DNA of 6,879 nt from contig JACDAR010000029.1 in NCBI GenBank assembly GCA_013695335.1, positions 1-6,879 of the forward strand, written 5' to 3'. A program made the translations under genes and the position numbers. The notes below the pieces were generated by a model. It worked only from the letters and a program-made list of their open reading frames with translations. It was not told where the DNA came from and made no database searches. The stretch comes from Rubrobacter sp. GTDB lineage: Bacteria; Actinomycetota; Rubrobacteria; Rubrobacterales; Rubrobacteraceae. This document shows positions 1-6,020 of this stretch, one piece after another. Every line of letters begins with the position of its first letter. Position 1 is the first letter of the stretch.

Positions 1-1
1 C

Positions 2-403
2 GAGCGCCACCGCGCGGCGTACTATGACCACCTACTCGCCGTGAGCCAGAAGGGGGAGTGGGAAGAGTGGCTGCTCTTCTTCTTGAGGGGCGTAGCCGCG
101 GAGGCGCGCGACGCCTCCCGCCGGGCCACGAAGCTCTTCGACCTGCGCGAGTCCTACCGGGAGCGTTTCCAAAGGGAGGGCACCAGGGGCAACCTGCTCG
201 CGGCCGTCAACCACCTCTTCGCGAACCCCGTGACCGGCATCCGAGAGCTCGGGGAGGTCCTCGGAGTCTCCTTCGAGGCCGCCCGCAGGTTGGTGAGGCG
301 CCTTGAGGATGAGGGTGTCCTCGAGGAGATGACCGGCCGGCGCCGCAACCGGGTGTACGCGGCCTGCGAGATAATCGAGGTCTTGCAGGGTCCCCTGGTT
401 TAG
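2..403 (+). CDS. Fic family protein, C-terminal part (5' end outside window)
   Basis: The frame is open from base 2 to the TAG at 401-403, so the gene begins upstream of the window. The visible 133 residues start with HRAAYYDHLLAVSQKGEWEE and continue with a helical stretch (LLFFLRGV...FDLRESYRERF). That is the usual end of the Fic fold. A C-terminal winged helix-turn-helix follows at about visible residues 70-124 (NPVTGIRELGEVLGVSFEAA, then a wing with TGRRRNRVY). Fic proteins transfer AMP or related groups to target proteins. The catalytic HxFx(D/E)GNGR motif would lie upstream and cannot be checked here. The family layout with a terminal winged helix suggests DNA binding, perhaps autoregulation (inference). 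A GTG at 41 is an internal codon, because homology-like sequence continues upstream of it. Codon use is strongly GC-rich and no lesion is seen. No clear terminator follows the stop. Confidence 0.85.
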   Translation, partial: ERHRAAYYDHLLAVSQKGEWEEWLLFFLRGVAAEARDASRRATKLFDLRESYRERFQREGTRGNLLAAVNHLFANPVTGIRELGEVLGVSFEAARRLVRRLEDEGVLEEMTGRRRNRVYAACEIIEVLQGPLV

Positions 404-425
404 CAGGTTTCTCCGCTCGCCATTT

Positions 426-449
426 TGACTCTAACGCTGACTCTAACCG
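426..449. repeat. Short tandem repeat, two 12-bp units
   Basis: TGACTCTAAC occurs at 426-435 and 438-447, giving two adjacent 12-bp units that differ only in their last two bases. It lies 23 bp after the Fic stop codon. The function is unknown. It could be a protein-binding site or a simple slippage product. Confidence 0.5.
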
Positions 450-552
450 GGACGACACTCGGCGGCACCCGGCGAACGTCGCAGATCAGGAATGCCGCTG
501 TTTACGGGCAATTCCGCCATTGGATGACATCACACGACACCACCAGAATGGC

Positions 553-595
553 ATTGTGGCTCCGAAGGTCGCGGGTTCGAGCCCAGTCGGTCACC
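553..595 (+). pseudogene. 3' half of a tRNA gene, probably tRNA-His(GTG)
   Basis: The bases fit standard tRNA numbering from the anticodon loop onward. The loop is TTGTGGC with GTG at 556-558, the 3' anticodon strand is TCCGA at 561-565, and a five-base variable loop follows. The T-arm has GCGGG (571-575), loop TTCGAGC (576-582) and CCAGT (583-587). The acceptor strand is CGGTCAC (588-594) and the discriminator is C at 595. A GTG anticodon with C73 is the tRNA-His signature. The 5' half is missing: 549-552 does not pair with the 3' anticodon strand, and no D-arm or 5' acceptor GTGACCG lies upstream. The third T-stem pair is broken by A at 585. CCA is not encoded. It is therefore a relic, not a working tRNA. 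The histidine identity is inferred from half a molecule. Confidence 0.6.
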
Positions 596-618
596 CTTCT
601 ATATTCCGCAAAGGTAAG
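568..618 (+). repeat. 51-bp direct repeat, copy A (att-like)
   Basis: This copy matches 4996-5046 in the same orientation, base for base without gaps, with five mismatches. It covers the tRNA T-arm and acceptor end plus about 23 bp of downstream flank ending in AGGTAAG. The two copies enclose 4.4 kb containing the phage-like ORF and the dead regulator. tRNA 3' ends are common integrase attachment sites, so an attL/attR relationship is plausible, but no integrase is in the window. Confidence 0.7.
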
Positions 619-677
619 ACGGATACGCGGTAGTGAAGTATGCCTGTCTGGGTCAGAAGCCTAAAATAAGCGGTTAG

Positions 678-1385
678 TCAACTCAGCATCGTCGCGTTAT
701 CAAACGGCGCGCCCGCCACGCACGTACACCCCGACAACGCCCCCGGCAGCCCGCAGGTCGACATGGGCATCCCCCGCCGGGTGTCGAAGTTTTGGCCGTC
801 GGCGTATTTGTGCGAGCGCCTTGGTTCACTGGGATGGCCGAGCCGCCAACCCAGGACGGACCCCCACCTCTCGACTGCCGCCTCCACCATTTTCACGGAA
901 GCCACCCTCCGCTTCATTGCATCCTGATGGCTCTCAAAGTGCCTGGCCTCTCTCGTCATTGCCGCCTCGAGCCTCTCGCCAAGCGGCACGCCCCGTTCTG
1001 CCGCAACCGGCGCCGTGAGCCTCCGCTTCGCCGCGATCGCGTAGCGCGCCCGGAAGTTGAGGTTGTCCACGTAGGCCAGGGAGGTGAAACCGCTGCTCTG
1101 CGAGGCTGCGGGACGCTCCGGTAAGCCTTCGACCGCCAGGCGGGCCACGCCATCCGCCACGAAGTCTCCCGGTGCTCCCGGGAAGCCTATCAGGGGGCGC
1201 AGGAGGCGGGCGATGGCCGCCACGGGGCTCCCTGCCGGTTCTGCCGCCATACAATGACCCGCGAGTATGGCGGCTATGAAGACGGCCAGCTCCTTTTCGG
1301 AGAGGCCCTGCTCGGTCGGCGGTGTGCGAGTCTCAGTCAAAGTCATGCGGGGCAATGTCGGATAATTGTTGCTTACGATGCTCAT
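678..1385 (-). CDS. Phage minor-head-like protein (putative)
   Basis: This is a 235-residue open frame with a start preceded by an AAGGGATGGGTGAGCA stretch, a usable ribosome binding site. An alternative ATG at codon 14 has no such signal. The first ~70 residues are alanine-rich and helical (LSEKELAVFIAAILAG). The middle is a helical region with repeated basic and acidic pairs (RARYAIAAKRRL, REARHFESHQDAMKRRV), followed by GSVLGWRLG. The last 45 residues carry SHKYADGQNFD, a proline/glycine turn LPGALSG and CTC at residues 220-222. A helical body followed by 'G.LLGW...H..A.G.NF...P....PG...CxC' is how I remember actinobacterial phage minor head (Mu gpF-like) proteins. I rank this as a resemblance, not a firm assignment. 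It is ATGA-coupled to an upstream decayed frame, as expected within a phage morphogenesis operon. No other phage gene is visible, so it is probably a prophage relic. Confidence 0.5.
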   Translation of the reverse strand: MSIVSNNYPTLPRMTLTETRTPPTEQGLSEKELAVFIAAILAGHCMAAEPAGSPVAAIARLLRPLIGFPGAPGDFVADGVARLAVEGLPERPAASQSSGFTSLAYVDNLNFRARYAIAAKRRLTAPVAAERGVPLGERLEAAMTREARHFESHQDAMKRRVASVKMVEAAVERWGSVLGWRLGHPSEPRRSHKYADGQNFDTRRGMPMSTCGLPGALSGCTCVAGAPFDNATMLS

Positions 1386-1561
1386 TGCTCACCCATCCCT
1401 TCACCCGTGCCGTCGCTATTCACAAGCCCCGCGAGAATCTTCTACGTCTTCTCCACGGAGTTCTCGCCAAGGCGGCTAGCTACTTTCATCACTCCTACAG
1501 CGTAGCCCCGTGCCGTTAGCTGGCCGTTAGCCAGAGGGTGCTGGGAAGTAGTCAGAATTGG
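1382..1561 (-). pseudogene. Decayed C-terminus of an upstream ORF, ATGA-coupled to the phage-like gene
   Basis: Read on the minus strand from 1561, one frame gives a plausible protein end. It runs through LTARGYAVGVMKVASRLGEN, then SVEKT, a TAG at 1444-1442, then KILAGLVNSDGTGEGMGEQ. It ends in a TGA that overlaps the ATG at 1385 (ATGA). The overlap and the hydrophilic, glycine-rich tail look like a real gene end followed by a translationally coupled gene. The in-frame TAG and a second TAG just upstream (1564-1562) show that it is no longer a complete gene. If the neighbour is a minor head protein, a portal protein would be the expected upstream gene. I do not recognise this sequence, and it could be a chance open stretch. 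Confidence 0.3.
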
Positions 1562-1649
1562 CTATCTTTGATGTTACGTGGCAAATAGAGCCGCCCGCCT
1601 GCTCACGCCATGCGGGGATTGGTTGCACTTTGCCCTACGGTAGTGCTCG
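1386..1649. other. Interval between the phage-like ORF and the regulator pseudogene
   Basis: Apart from the minus-strand gene-end relic at 1382-1561, nothing coding is supported here. A 9-bp direct repeat GCCGTTAGC occurs at 1512-1520 and 1523-1531. No Rho-independent terminator is evident downstream of the regulator's stop codon at 1650. Confidence 0.5.
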
Positions 1650-4600
1650 CTATTTCGCGGCCCATGCGGCGATCTGCGCCCTGGAGGCAAGGCCCAGTTT
1701 GCGCAAGATCCTGGCGATGTGGTTGGCCACCGTGTGCTCGGAGATGGAGAGTTCCGAGGCGATCTGGCGGTTGGTCAGCCCGCGCGCAACGAGATCCACG
1801 ACCTCCCGCTCGCGCCGGGTCAGATCGCGCGATGCCGCGCCAGCCGATGGATCTTTCGGCACGGCGGGGGCTGGCGTCGAGGTCCACTCCTCCGTTGAGA
1901 GGGCGTACTCCACCATCTCGGCTGGGGTTATGGCGGCTCCCTGAGTCCAAGCGGCCGAGAAAGCCGTCTCGCCCAGCCGGGAACGTATCGCGTTCATCGC
2001 CTGCTCGCGCTTGGAACGGACTTGCGCATGGGGATAGAGAACCCCGCCAGCCGCTTCGAGTGACGCTTCCGCCGCCCCGAACAGCCGCGCAGTGCGCTCC
2101 ATATTCCCCTGGGCCACGGCCACCTGCGCAAGTCCGTCGAGGCAGTACGCGATGTTTGCATTGTCGCCCGCCTCGATCGAGGTCGCCAGTCCCTCGGCGT
2201 ACAGCTCTGCCGCCCGTTCGTGCTCGCCCTGGCCCCGGGCTGCCAGCGCCAAGCCGTAGAGTGCCGCGGAAACGGTGAGCCTGTTTCCTATCTCCTGAGA
2301 CAATGCCAGCCCCTCTTCTAAGTACCGCACGGCCTGCTCGTGGCGGCCTTGGCCGAGGTGCACCAACCCCAGGTGTGCGAGCGTACCGGCCACGCCCCAA
2401 CTTTCGCCGGTTTCTCGGCCGAGTTCGATGGCTTGTTCGAAGAGTGTGCTCGCCTGTTCCGCATCGCCTCGTTGCATCCTCACCGACGCCTGGCCGCTCA
2501 AGGCGTGCGCCAATCCGGCTTTGTCTCCCGCCCGCCGAAACGGGGCGGCCGACTCCGGGCAATTCTCCTCTACCAATTCGGAGTCGCCCAGTCCGTAATG
2601 CATGCTGGCTCGCACCCAGAGCGCTCTCGCCCGTGCGTGTGCGGTGAGGTTCTCGCCTTTCGCCAGCGCTGCTTCGATCCAGCGGCGCCCCTCGCTTTGG
2701 TGCCCGTGGATCAGCCAAAATATCTAGAGTGCCCAGGTGAGCCGCACGGCGGTCTCGGTTTCGCCTACCTCCAGGAGCCATGCCATTGCGGCGCGCAAAT
2801 TGTCGTTATCTTTTTCGAGACCGCAAGCCACTTCACCTGTCTGGGGCCCTTGAGTTCTGAATCTGCCTCCACGGCCAAGTCAAGGAAGGATCTCGCGTGC
2901 AAACGATGAACCGCCTCGGCCCCTCCGCTGTCCTCGAGTTTCTCTCGCGCATACTGCCGGACAGGCTCCAGCAGCCCATAGCGCAGCTCTCCTTCACCAC
3001 TCGTCTGCGTCGCCACCAGCGACTTATCCACGAGTCGCAAGAGTAGATCGAACACCTCCTGTTTCCCTATGCCGTCTTCCGCTCCTGCTCCCTCGATGGC
3101 CTCCAAGGTCCACCCCCCAGCGAAGACCGATAGCCTACCGAACAATAGTCGCTCTGGCTCGCTCAACAGGTCGTAGCTCCAATCCAACGCCCCGCGCAGA
3201 GTCTGCTGCCGAGGCGAGGCGGTTCGGGTACCTACGGTCAGCAGCCGTAAAGATTCGTCCAACCTCGCGGCGATCTGCTCCACGGAAACTCCTACACGCG
3301 CCGCGGCAAGTTCTATGGCAAGAGGTAGGCCCTCTAATCTCCTGCACACCCGGGCCACCGCCACCGCGTTCTCCCTCGTCAAATCGAAGTTCGGGAGCCT
3401 GAGTCGTGCACGATCCAAGAAAAGGCGCGCCGCCTCGTAGCCCATCAGGTCTTCGGCGGACGAACCATCGGTAGCCGGCGCGGAGAGGGGCGATACCCGC
3501 CAGACGACTTCGCCCTGTACCCCAAGGGTTCTCGGCTGGTGGCGAGTATCGTGAGGTGGAGGCAGGAGTCGAGGAGCGCGTCGGCGAGTCGGGCACAGGC
3601 CTCTACCAGGTGCTCGCAGTTGTCCAAGAGCAGCAGCATCTCTTTGCCGCTCAATGCCTCGACGAGTGTCTCCAGTAGTGACTGTCCGGGTTGTTCGGGT
3701 ACCTTCAGAGCTTCTGCAACCGCTTTGGGAACCAGTGTCCCATCCGAGAGCGGCGCGAGCTCCGCCAACCGCACCCCGTCCGGGTACGCCCCGACGAGGT
3801 CCCTGGCTACCTCTATGGCGAGCCTCGTTTTGCCCGAACCGCCTGCTCCGGTCAGGGTCAGCAGGTGCGTCATGGGTAAGGCACGCTTTACCTCCAATAC
3901 CGCACGCTCTCTCCCAATGAAGCTGGTCCTCTGGGTAGGCAGATTGTGCTTGCCGGCGTCTACCGAAATCTCCTTCTCCGGCTGCGCAAGACCTTCGGCG
4001 GACGGTCGGGTCGGCGGGAATGCGCCCGCCGCTATCTCGTCGCGCAGACGGCGAGTCGGCGCGCTGGGCCGCGTGCCGAGCCTTTTGGCGAGGGTTTCGC
4101 GGAACCGTTCGTACTGGGCCAGGGCCCGCTCGGGGCGGCCGGAGAGGGCGTACAGGCTCATCAGTCCCGCGAGTGCCTCCTCCAGAGCGGGTTCCTCCGC
4201 TACTGCCTTGCACAGCACCTCGACGGCCGGTTCGTGTTCCCCGCATTCTTCGTGGAGCCTTGCGAGCTCGACGAGCGACGCGAAGTAGAGCTGGCGCAGC
4301 TCTTCGCGCCTGACCTCCGCCCACTCTTCATAGCGCTCCTCGGGAAGGAGATCGCCCGTGTATAGTTCGATGGCCGCCCGATAAGCTGCGGGCTCTCGGG
4401 ATCGTCGGGCGGTTGCCGCAGCCTCTTCGAAGGCCCGAACGTCCACCGAGAGGTTCCCCCCCGGGCACAGCACAAGCGACTCTCCCTCGCTCGCCAGGTA
4501 CCGCGAGCCCGAGGCCGGATCCAGCCCCACGGTTCGTCGAGCGGCATGCAGTATTTGGCGCAGGTTGTTGGAGGCGGCTTCCTTGCTGAGGTCGGGCCAG

Positions 4601-4800
4601 AGGAGGCCCATCGCCTGCTCGCGATGGAGGCGGTGCCCGGGGAGCAATGCCAGCAGCTTCACGAGGCTCGCCGCCTTCCTGAGTCGCCAAGCATCCACCT
4701 GAATGGCGCGTGGTCCGACCGAGACACGAAACCCGCCGAGCAGCCACACGCGTACCGCTTCGGGTCTTGTCGAGGCTTTTGGACTTGTAGGAGTACGCAT
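1650..4800 (-). pseudogene. BTAD / ATPase / TPR / LuxR-type giant transcriptional regulator, broken
   Basis: Three overlapping minus-strand frames rebuild one regulator of about 1,050 codons. From ATG at 4800 (preceded by GGGGAGA) the order is: OmpR-type winged helix (~16-100); bacterial transcriptional activator domain (~118-265, GDLLPEERYEEWAEVRREEL); a STAND/AAA-like ATPase with Walker A GAGGSGKT at residues 318-325 and Walker B LLLLDNCEHL with D393; a winged-helix region (FGRLSVFAGGW); TPR repeats; and a LuxR HTH in the last 60 residues (LTRREREVVDLVARGLTNRQ). Such proteins are ATP-dependent activators. Three lesions are seen. The G run at 3520-3523 is one base short, so ATSREPLG continues as VQGEVVWRVSP in the next frame. 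A second -1 shift lies near 2817-2827, joining RQVKWL to LEKDNDNLRAAMAWLLE. TAG at 2724-2726 replaces the expected TGG in ALWIFWLIHGH. The 321-codon frame from 2615 could at most make a TPR-LuxR fragment. A GTG at 4812 is a weaker start. Confidence 0.88.
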
Positions 4801-4995
4801 TAGTCTCCCCACGCTATCTTGTCCGCTATTTTACAAGGTTGCGACACGCGGCGCGAGATGCCAAGGCCTGCCGACACGCTTCGGTGACGTAGCGTCGGTG
4901 AGATAAGTTGGCATCGACAACCTTGAAACGAAGGGTCCGTCAGAAGCCTTCGTCGGACACGGACAAAGGACAATCATAGGTAACTTTCTCAAGAA
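4801..4995. other. Region upstream of the regulator pseudogene
   Basis: No gene is supported. The minus-strand frame at 4831-5022 starts MTDGARTRD, the usual antisense translation of a tRNA T-arm. The interval carries the 5' region of the regulator and two inverted-repeat features: ACGAAGG at 4928-4934 with CCTTCGT at 4947-4953, and a competing GTCCG (4935-4939) with CGGAC (4954-4958). CAAGGTTG near 4834 also recurs inverted as CAACCTTG near 4918. I could not place a convincing promoter. Confidence 0.45.
4928..4958. repeat. Imperfect inverted repeat with two mutually exclusive pairings
   Basis: ACGAAGG (4928-4934) pairs with CCTTCGT (4947-4953), and the adjacent GTCCG (4935-4939) pairs with CGGAC (4954-4958). 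The two stems interlock, so they form either alternative hairpins or a pseudoknot-like arrangement. No T run follows, so a terminator is unlikely. It may be a chance palindrome. Confidence 0.3.
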
Positions 4996-5046
4996 GTCGC
5001 GGGTTCGAGCCCCGTCGGTCACCCTTCTACATACTGCATAGGTAAG
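4996..5046 (+). repeat. 51-bp direct repeat, copy B (tRNA T-arm/acceptor end, att-like)
   Basis: This is the partner of 568-618. Here the T-stem is intact: GCGGG (4999-5003), loop TTCGAGC (5004-5010), CCCGT (5011-5015). The acceptor strand CGGTCAC (5016-5022) and C at 5023 follow, without an encoded CCA. Upstream of 4996 the sequence no longer follows a tRNA, so this copy contains less of the tRNA than copy A. The shared block runs about 23 bp past the tRNA end. The repeat abuts the decayed 3' end of the antiporter on the other strand. Confidence 0.7.
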
Positions 5047-5338
5047 CCAAAAGAGTCGAGGATGCTATGGCGCGGGTGAGATAGGGGCTCCGTACACCAC
5101 CCTGGCTTGCCGGGATGTATGGAGCAGTGGCGTGGTAAGGGGAAAGGCGACGGTCGCGTCCCTACGGCGCCATCGGTAGGGGAGTTCACATTGGAGAACT
5201 CGTGCTTAAACCAAGTCGATGCGAAGAAAGGTCGCTGGCGTGACGCCGGGGCGGAAGCAAAAGGTATCTCCACCTCAATAGCTGCGGGTGTCACCGCCAT
5301 GCCGACCAAGAGCGTCGATATCCCGAGCACAGAGACGA

Positions 5339-5358
5339 TGACCTGTGTCCCCAGGTCA
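5339..5358. repeat. Hairpin at the third antiporter frameshift site
   Basis: TGACCTG (5339-5345) and CAGGTCA (5352-5358) are exact reverse complements around a six-base loop, TGTCCC. The missing base that shifts VTWG out of frame with TQVIVSVLG lies in the C run of the loop and 3' arm. Confidence 0.65.
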
Positions 5359-5779
5359 CCAACTCGCCCCCGACGGCGATCACGACGAGGCCCACGACCG
5401 TAAGTCCTACCGCCGCGAGGTAGGAGCGCGGCTCCTCCCCGACCTCCTCGGATTTTAGGAAGGCGTGGTCGCGTGAGGCTCGCACGAAATAGAGGATGGC
5501 GAAGGCGGTGGGCAAGACCACCCCGGACGGGCGACTTGCTTTCCCTCGAATGAGTCCTATCCCAACGAGCATGGGGTAGACGGCCATAAGGACCAGGAAG
5601 CTGTGGGGCTGCGCGACTCTCAACGGGTAGACACAGCCCCCAGCCCGAGCGCAACACATACGAGGAAGATCACGCTGCCGAAGACGGTGCCCAGAGCCAA
5701 CTCGGTGGCTTACCTCCTGGCCGCCGTGAGGTCGACCGCGACGTTTTCGGCCTCGAAGACAGTGAGGATGGCGGTTATG

Positions 5780-5799
5780 GCTAAGGTCGAGACCTTAGC
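5780..5799. repeat. Near-perfect palindrome at an antiporter frameshift site
   Basis: GCTAAGGTC (5780-5788) and GACCTTAGC (5791-5799) are exact reverse complements separated by GA. The first reading-frame break of the antiporter pseudogene falls inside it. Longer arms do not pair. Confidence 0.7.
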
Positions 5800-5949
5800 A
5801 ACTCGGCAAGCCCGACGAGGCCTTCCAGCAAGCGCTCAGTGGCCCAGAGCACGACCGCTACGCCAACCGCGAAGATTACGAACGGCCGCAGCGAAGACCA
5901 GATCATCCTTGCGTTTCTACTTCCTTCACCCGACCATGGCAATCGAGAC

Positions 5950-5976
5950 TTGTGGATTTGGCGACGACCGTATAAG
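5950..5976 (+). promoter_or_regulatory. Possible promoter of the CARF gene
   Basis: TATAAG at 5971-5976 is a fair -10 element in an otherwise GC-rich gap, about 42 bp before the proposed TTG start. The best -35 candidate, TTGTGG at 5950-5955, is only 15 bp away, which is short. The gap between 5906 and 6018 separates two divergent genes and should hold both promoters. Confidence 0.3.
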
Positions 5977-6000
5977 GTGAATGCTCACGGAGTGGTGGGC

Positions 6001-6020
6001 AAGGGAAGGCCGAAAAATTG
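6001..6020 (+). promoter_or_regulatory. Ribosome binding site deciding a TTG start
   Basis: A purine-rich AAGGGAAGG at 6001-6009 sits eight bases before TTG at 6018-6020. The CARF frame is closed upstream by a TAA just before the GGTGAA at about 5977, and contains no ATG until 6096, which would remove the first CARF beta strand. The position and the strong Shine-Dalgarno sequence favour TTG. Confidence 0.6.

Larger units (their letters stand above)
404..677. other. Gene-free interval between Fic and the phage-like ORF
   Basis: No convincing coding sequence is seen in these 274 bases. The forward reading frame across it is a translation of the tandem repeat and of the tRNA fragment. The only structured content is the 12-bp tandem repeat near 426 and the tRNA 3' fragment with its flank at about 553-618. 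No terminator-like hairpin with a T run was found after the Fic gene. Confidence 0.6.
5220..5906 (-). pseudogene. Calcium/sodium-type cation antiporter (CaCA-like), degraded
   Basis: Minus-strand frames join into one polytopic membrane protein starting at ATG 5906. The order is: a first helix (FVIFAVGVAVVLWATERLLE); an alpha-1-like repeat (STLAITAILTVFEAENVAVD, then ATELALGTVFGSVIF); a helix VLCVALGLG-like segment read here as LVCVALGLGAV; VYPLRVAQPHSFLVLMAVYP; a loop with KSEEVGEEP; and an alpha-2-like repeat (GLVVIAVGGELVTWG, VSVLGISTLLVGMAVTPAAI). Family members exchange Ca2+ or another cation for Na+ or H+ across the cytoplasmic membrane. Lesions are a -1 shift near 5785-5800, TAA at 5710-5712 in place of a probable GAA, a -1 shift near 5630-5640, and a -1 shift near 5347-5352. 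Beyond ASAPASRQRP the frame drifts again. A hydrophobic LTRAIASSTLLAYL stretch in another frame near 5030-5090 may be the remains of the last helix. The exact ion is not assignable. Confidence 0.8.

Noticed and set aside
425..664. 79-codon plus-strand frame after the Fic gene
   Set aside because: It translates the 12-bp tandem repeat (MTLTLTLTG) and then the tRNA fragment (RSRVRAQS). It is not a gene.
1512..1531. GCCGTTAGC repeated after two bases
   Set aside because: It is too short and isolated to call a functional repeat.
1603..2781. 392-codon arginine/glycine-rich minus-strand frame
   Set aside because: It is a GC-rich shadow of the TPR-LuxR frame at 1650-2615, with low-complexity composition and no motifs.
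3539..4288. 249-codon serine-rich plus-strand frame
   Set aside because: It is antisense to the BTAD/ATPase coding frame, and its composition is that expected of a complementary shadow.
651..4948. GTCAGAAGCCT present near both tRNA-fragment copies
   Set aside because: This roughly 10-bp match lies at different distances and on different sides of the two 51-bp repeats, so it does not extend them. Chance is likely.
4831..5022. 63-codon minus-strand frame starting MTDGARTRDF
   Set aside because: The N-terminus is the antisense translation of the tRNA T-arm in repeat copy B, a well-known false ORF type. The rest shows no protein character.
5603..5980. 125-codon plus-strand frame over the antiporter
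   Set aside because: It is antisense to recognisable membrane-protein sequence and has no hydrophobic or domain signature of its own.
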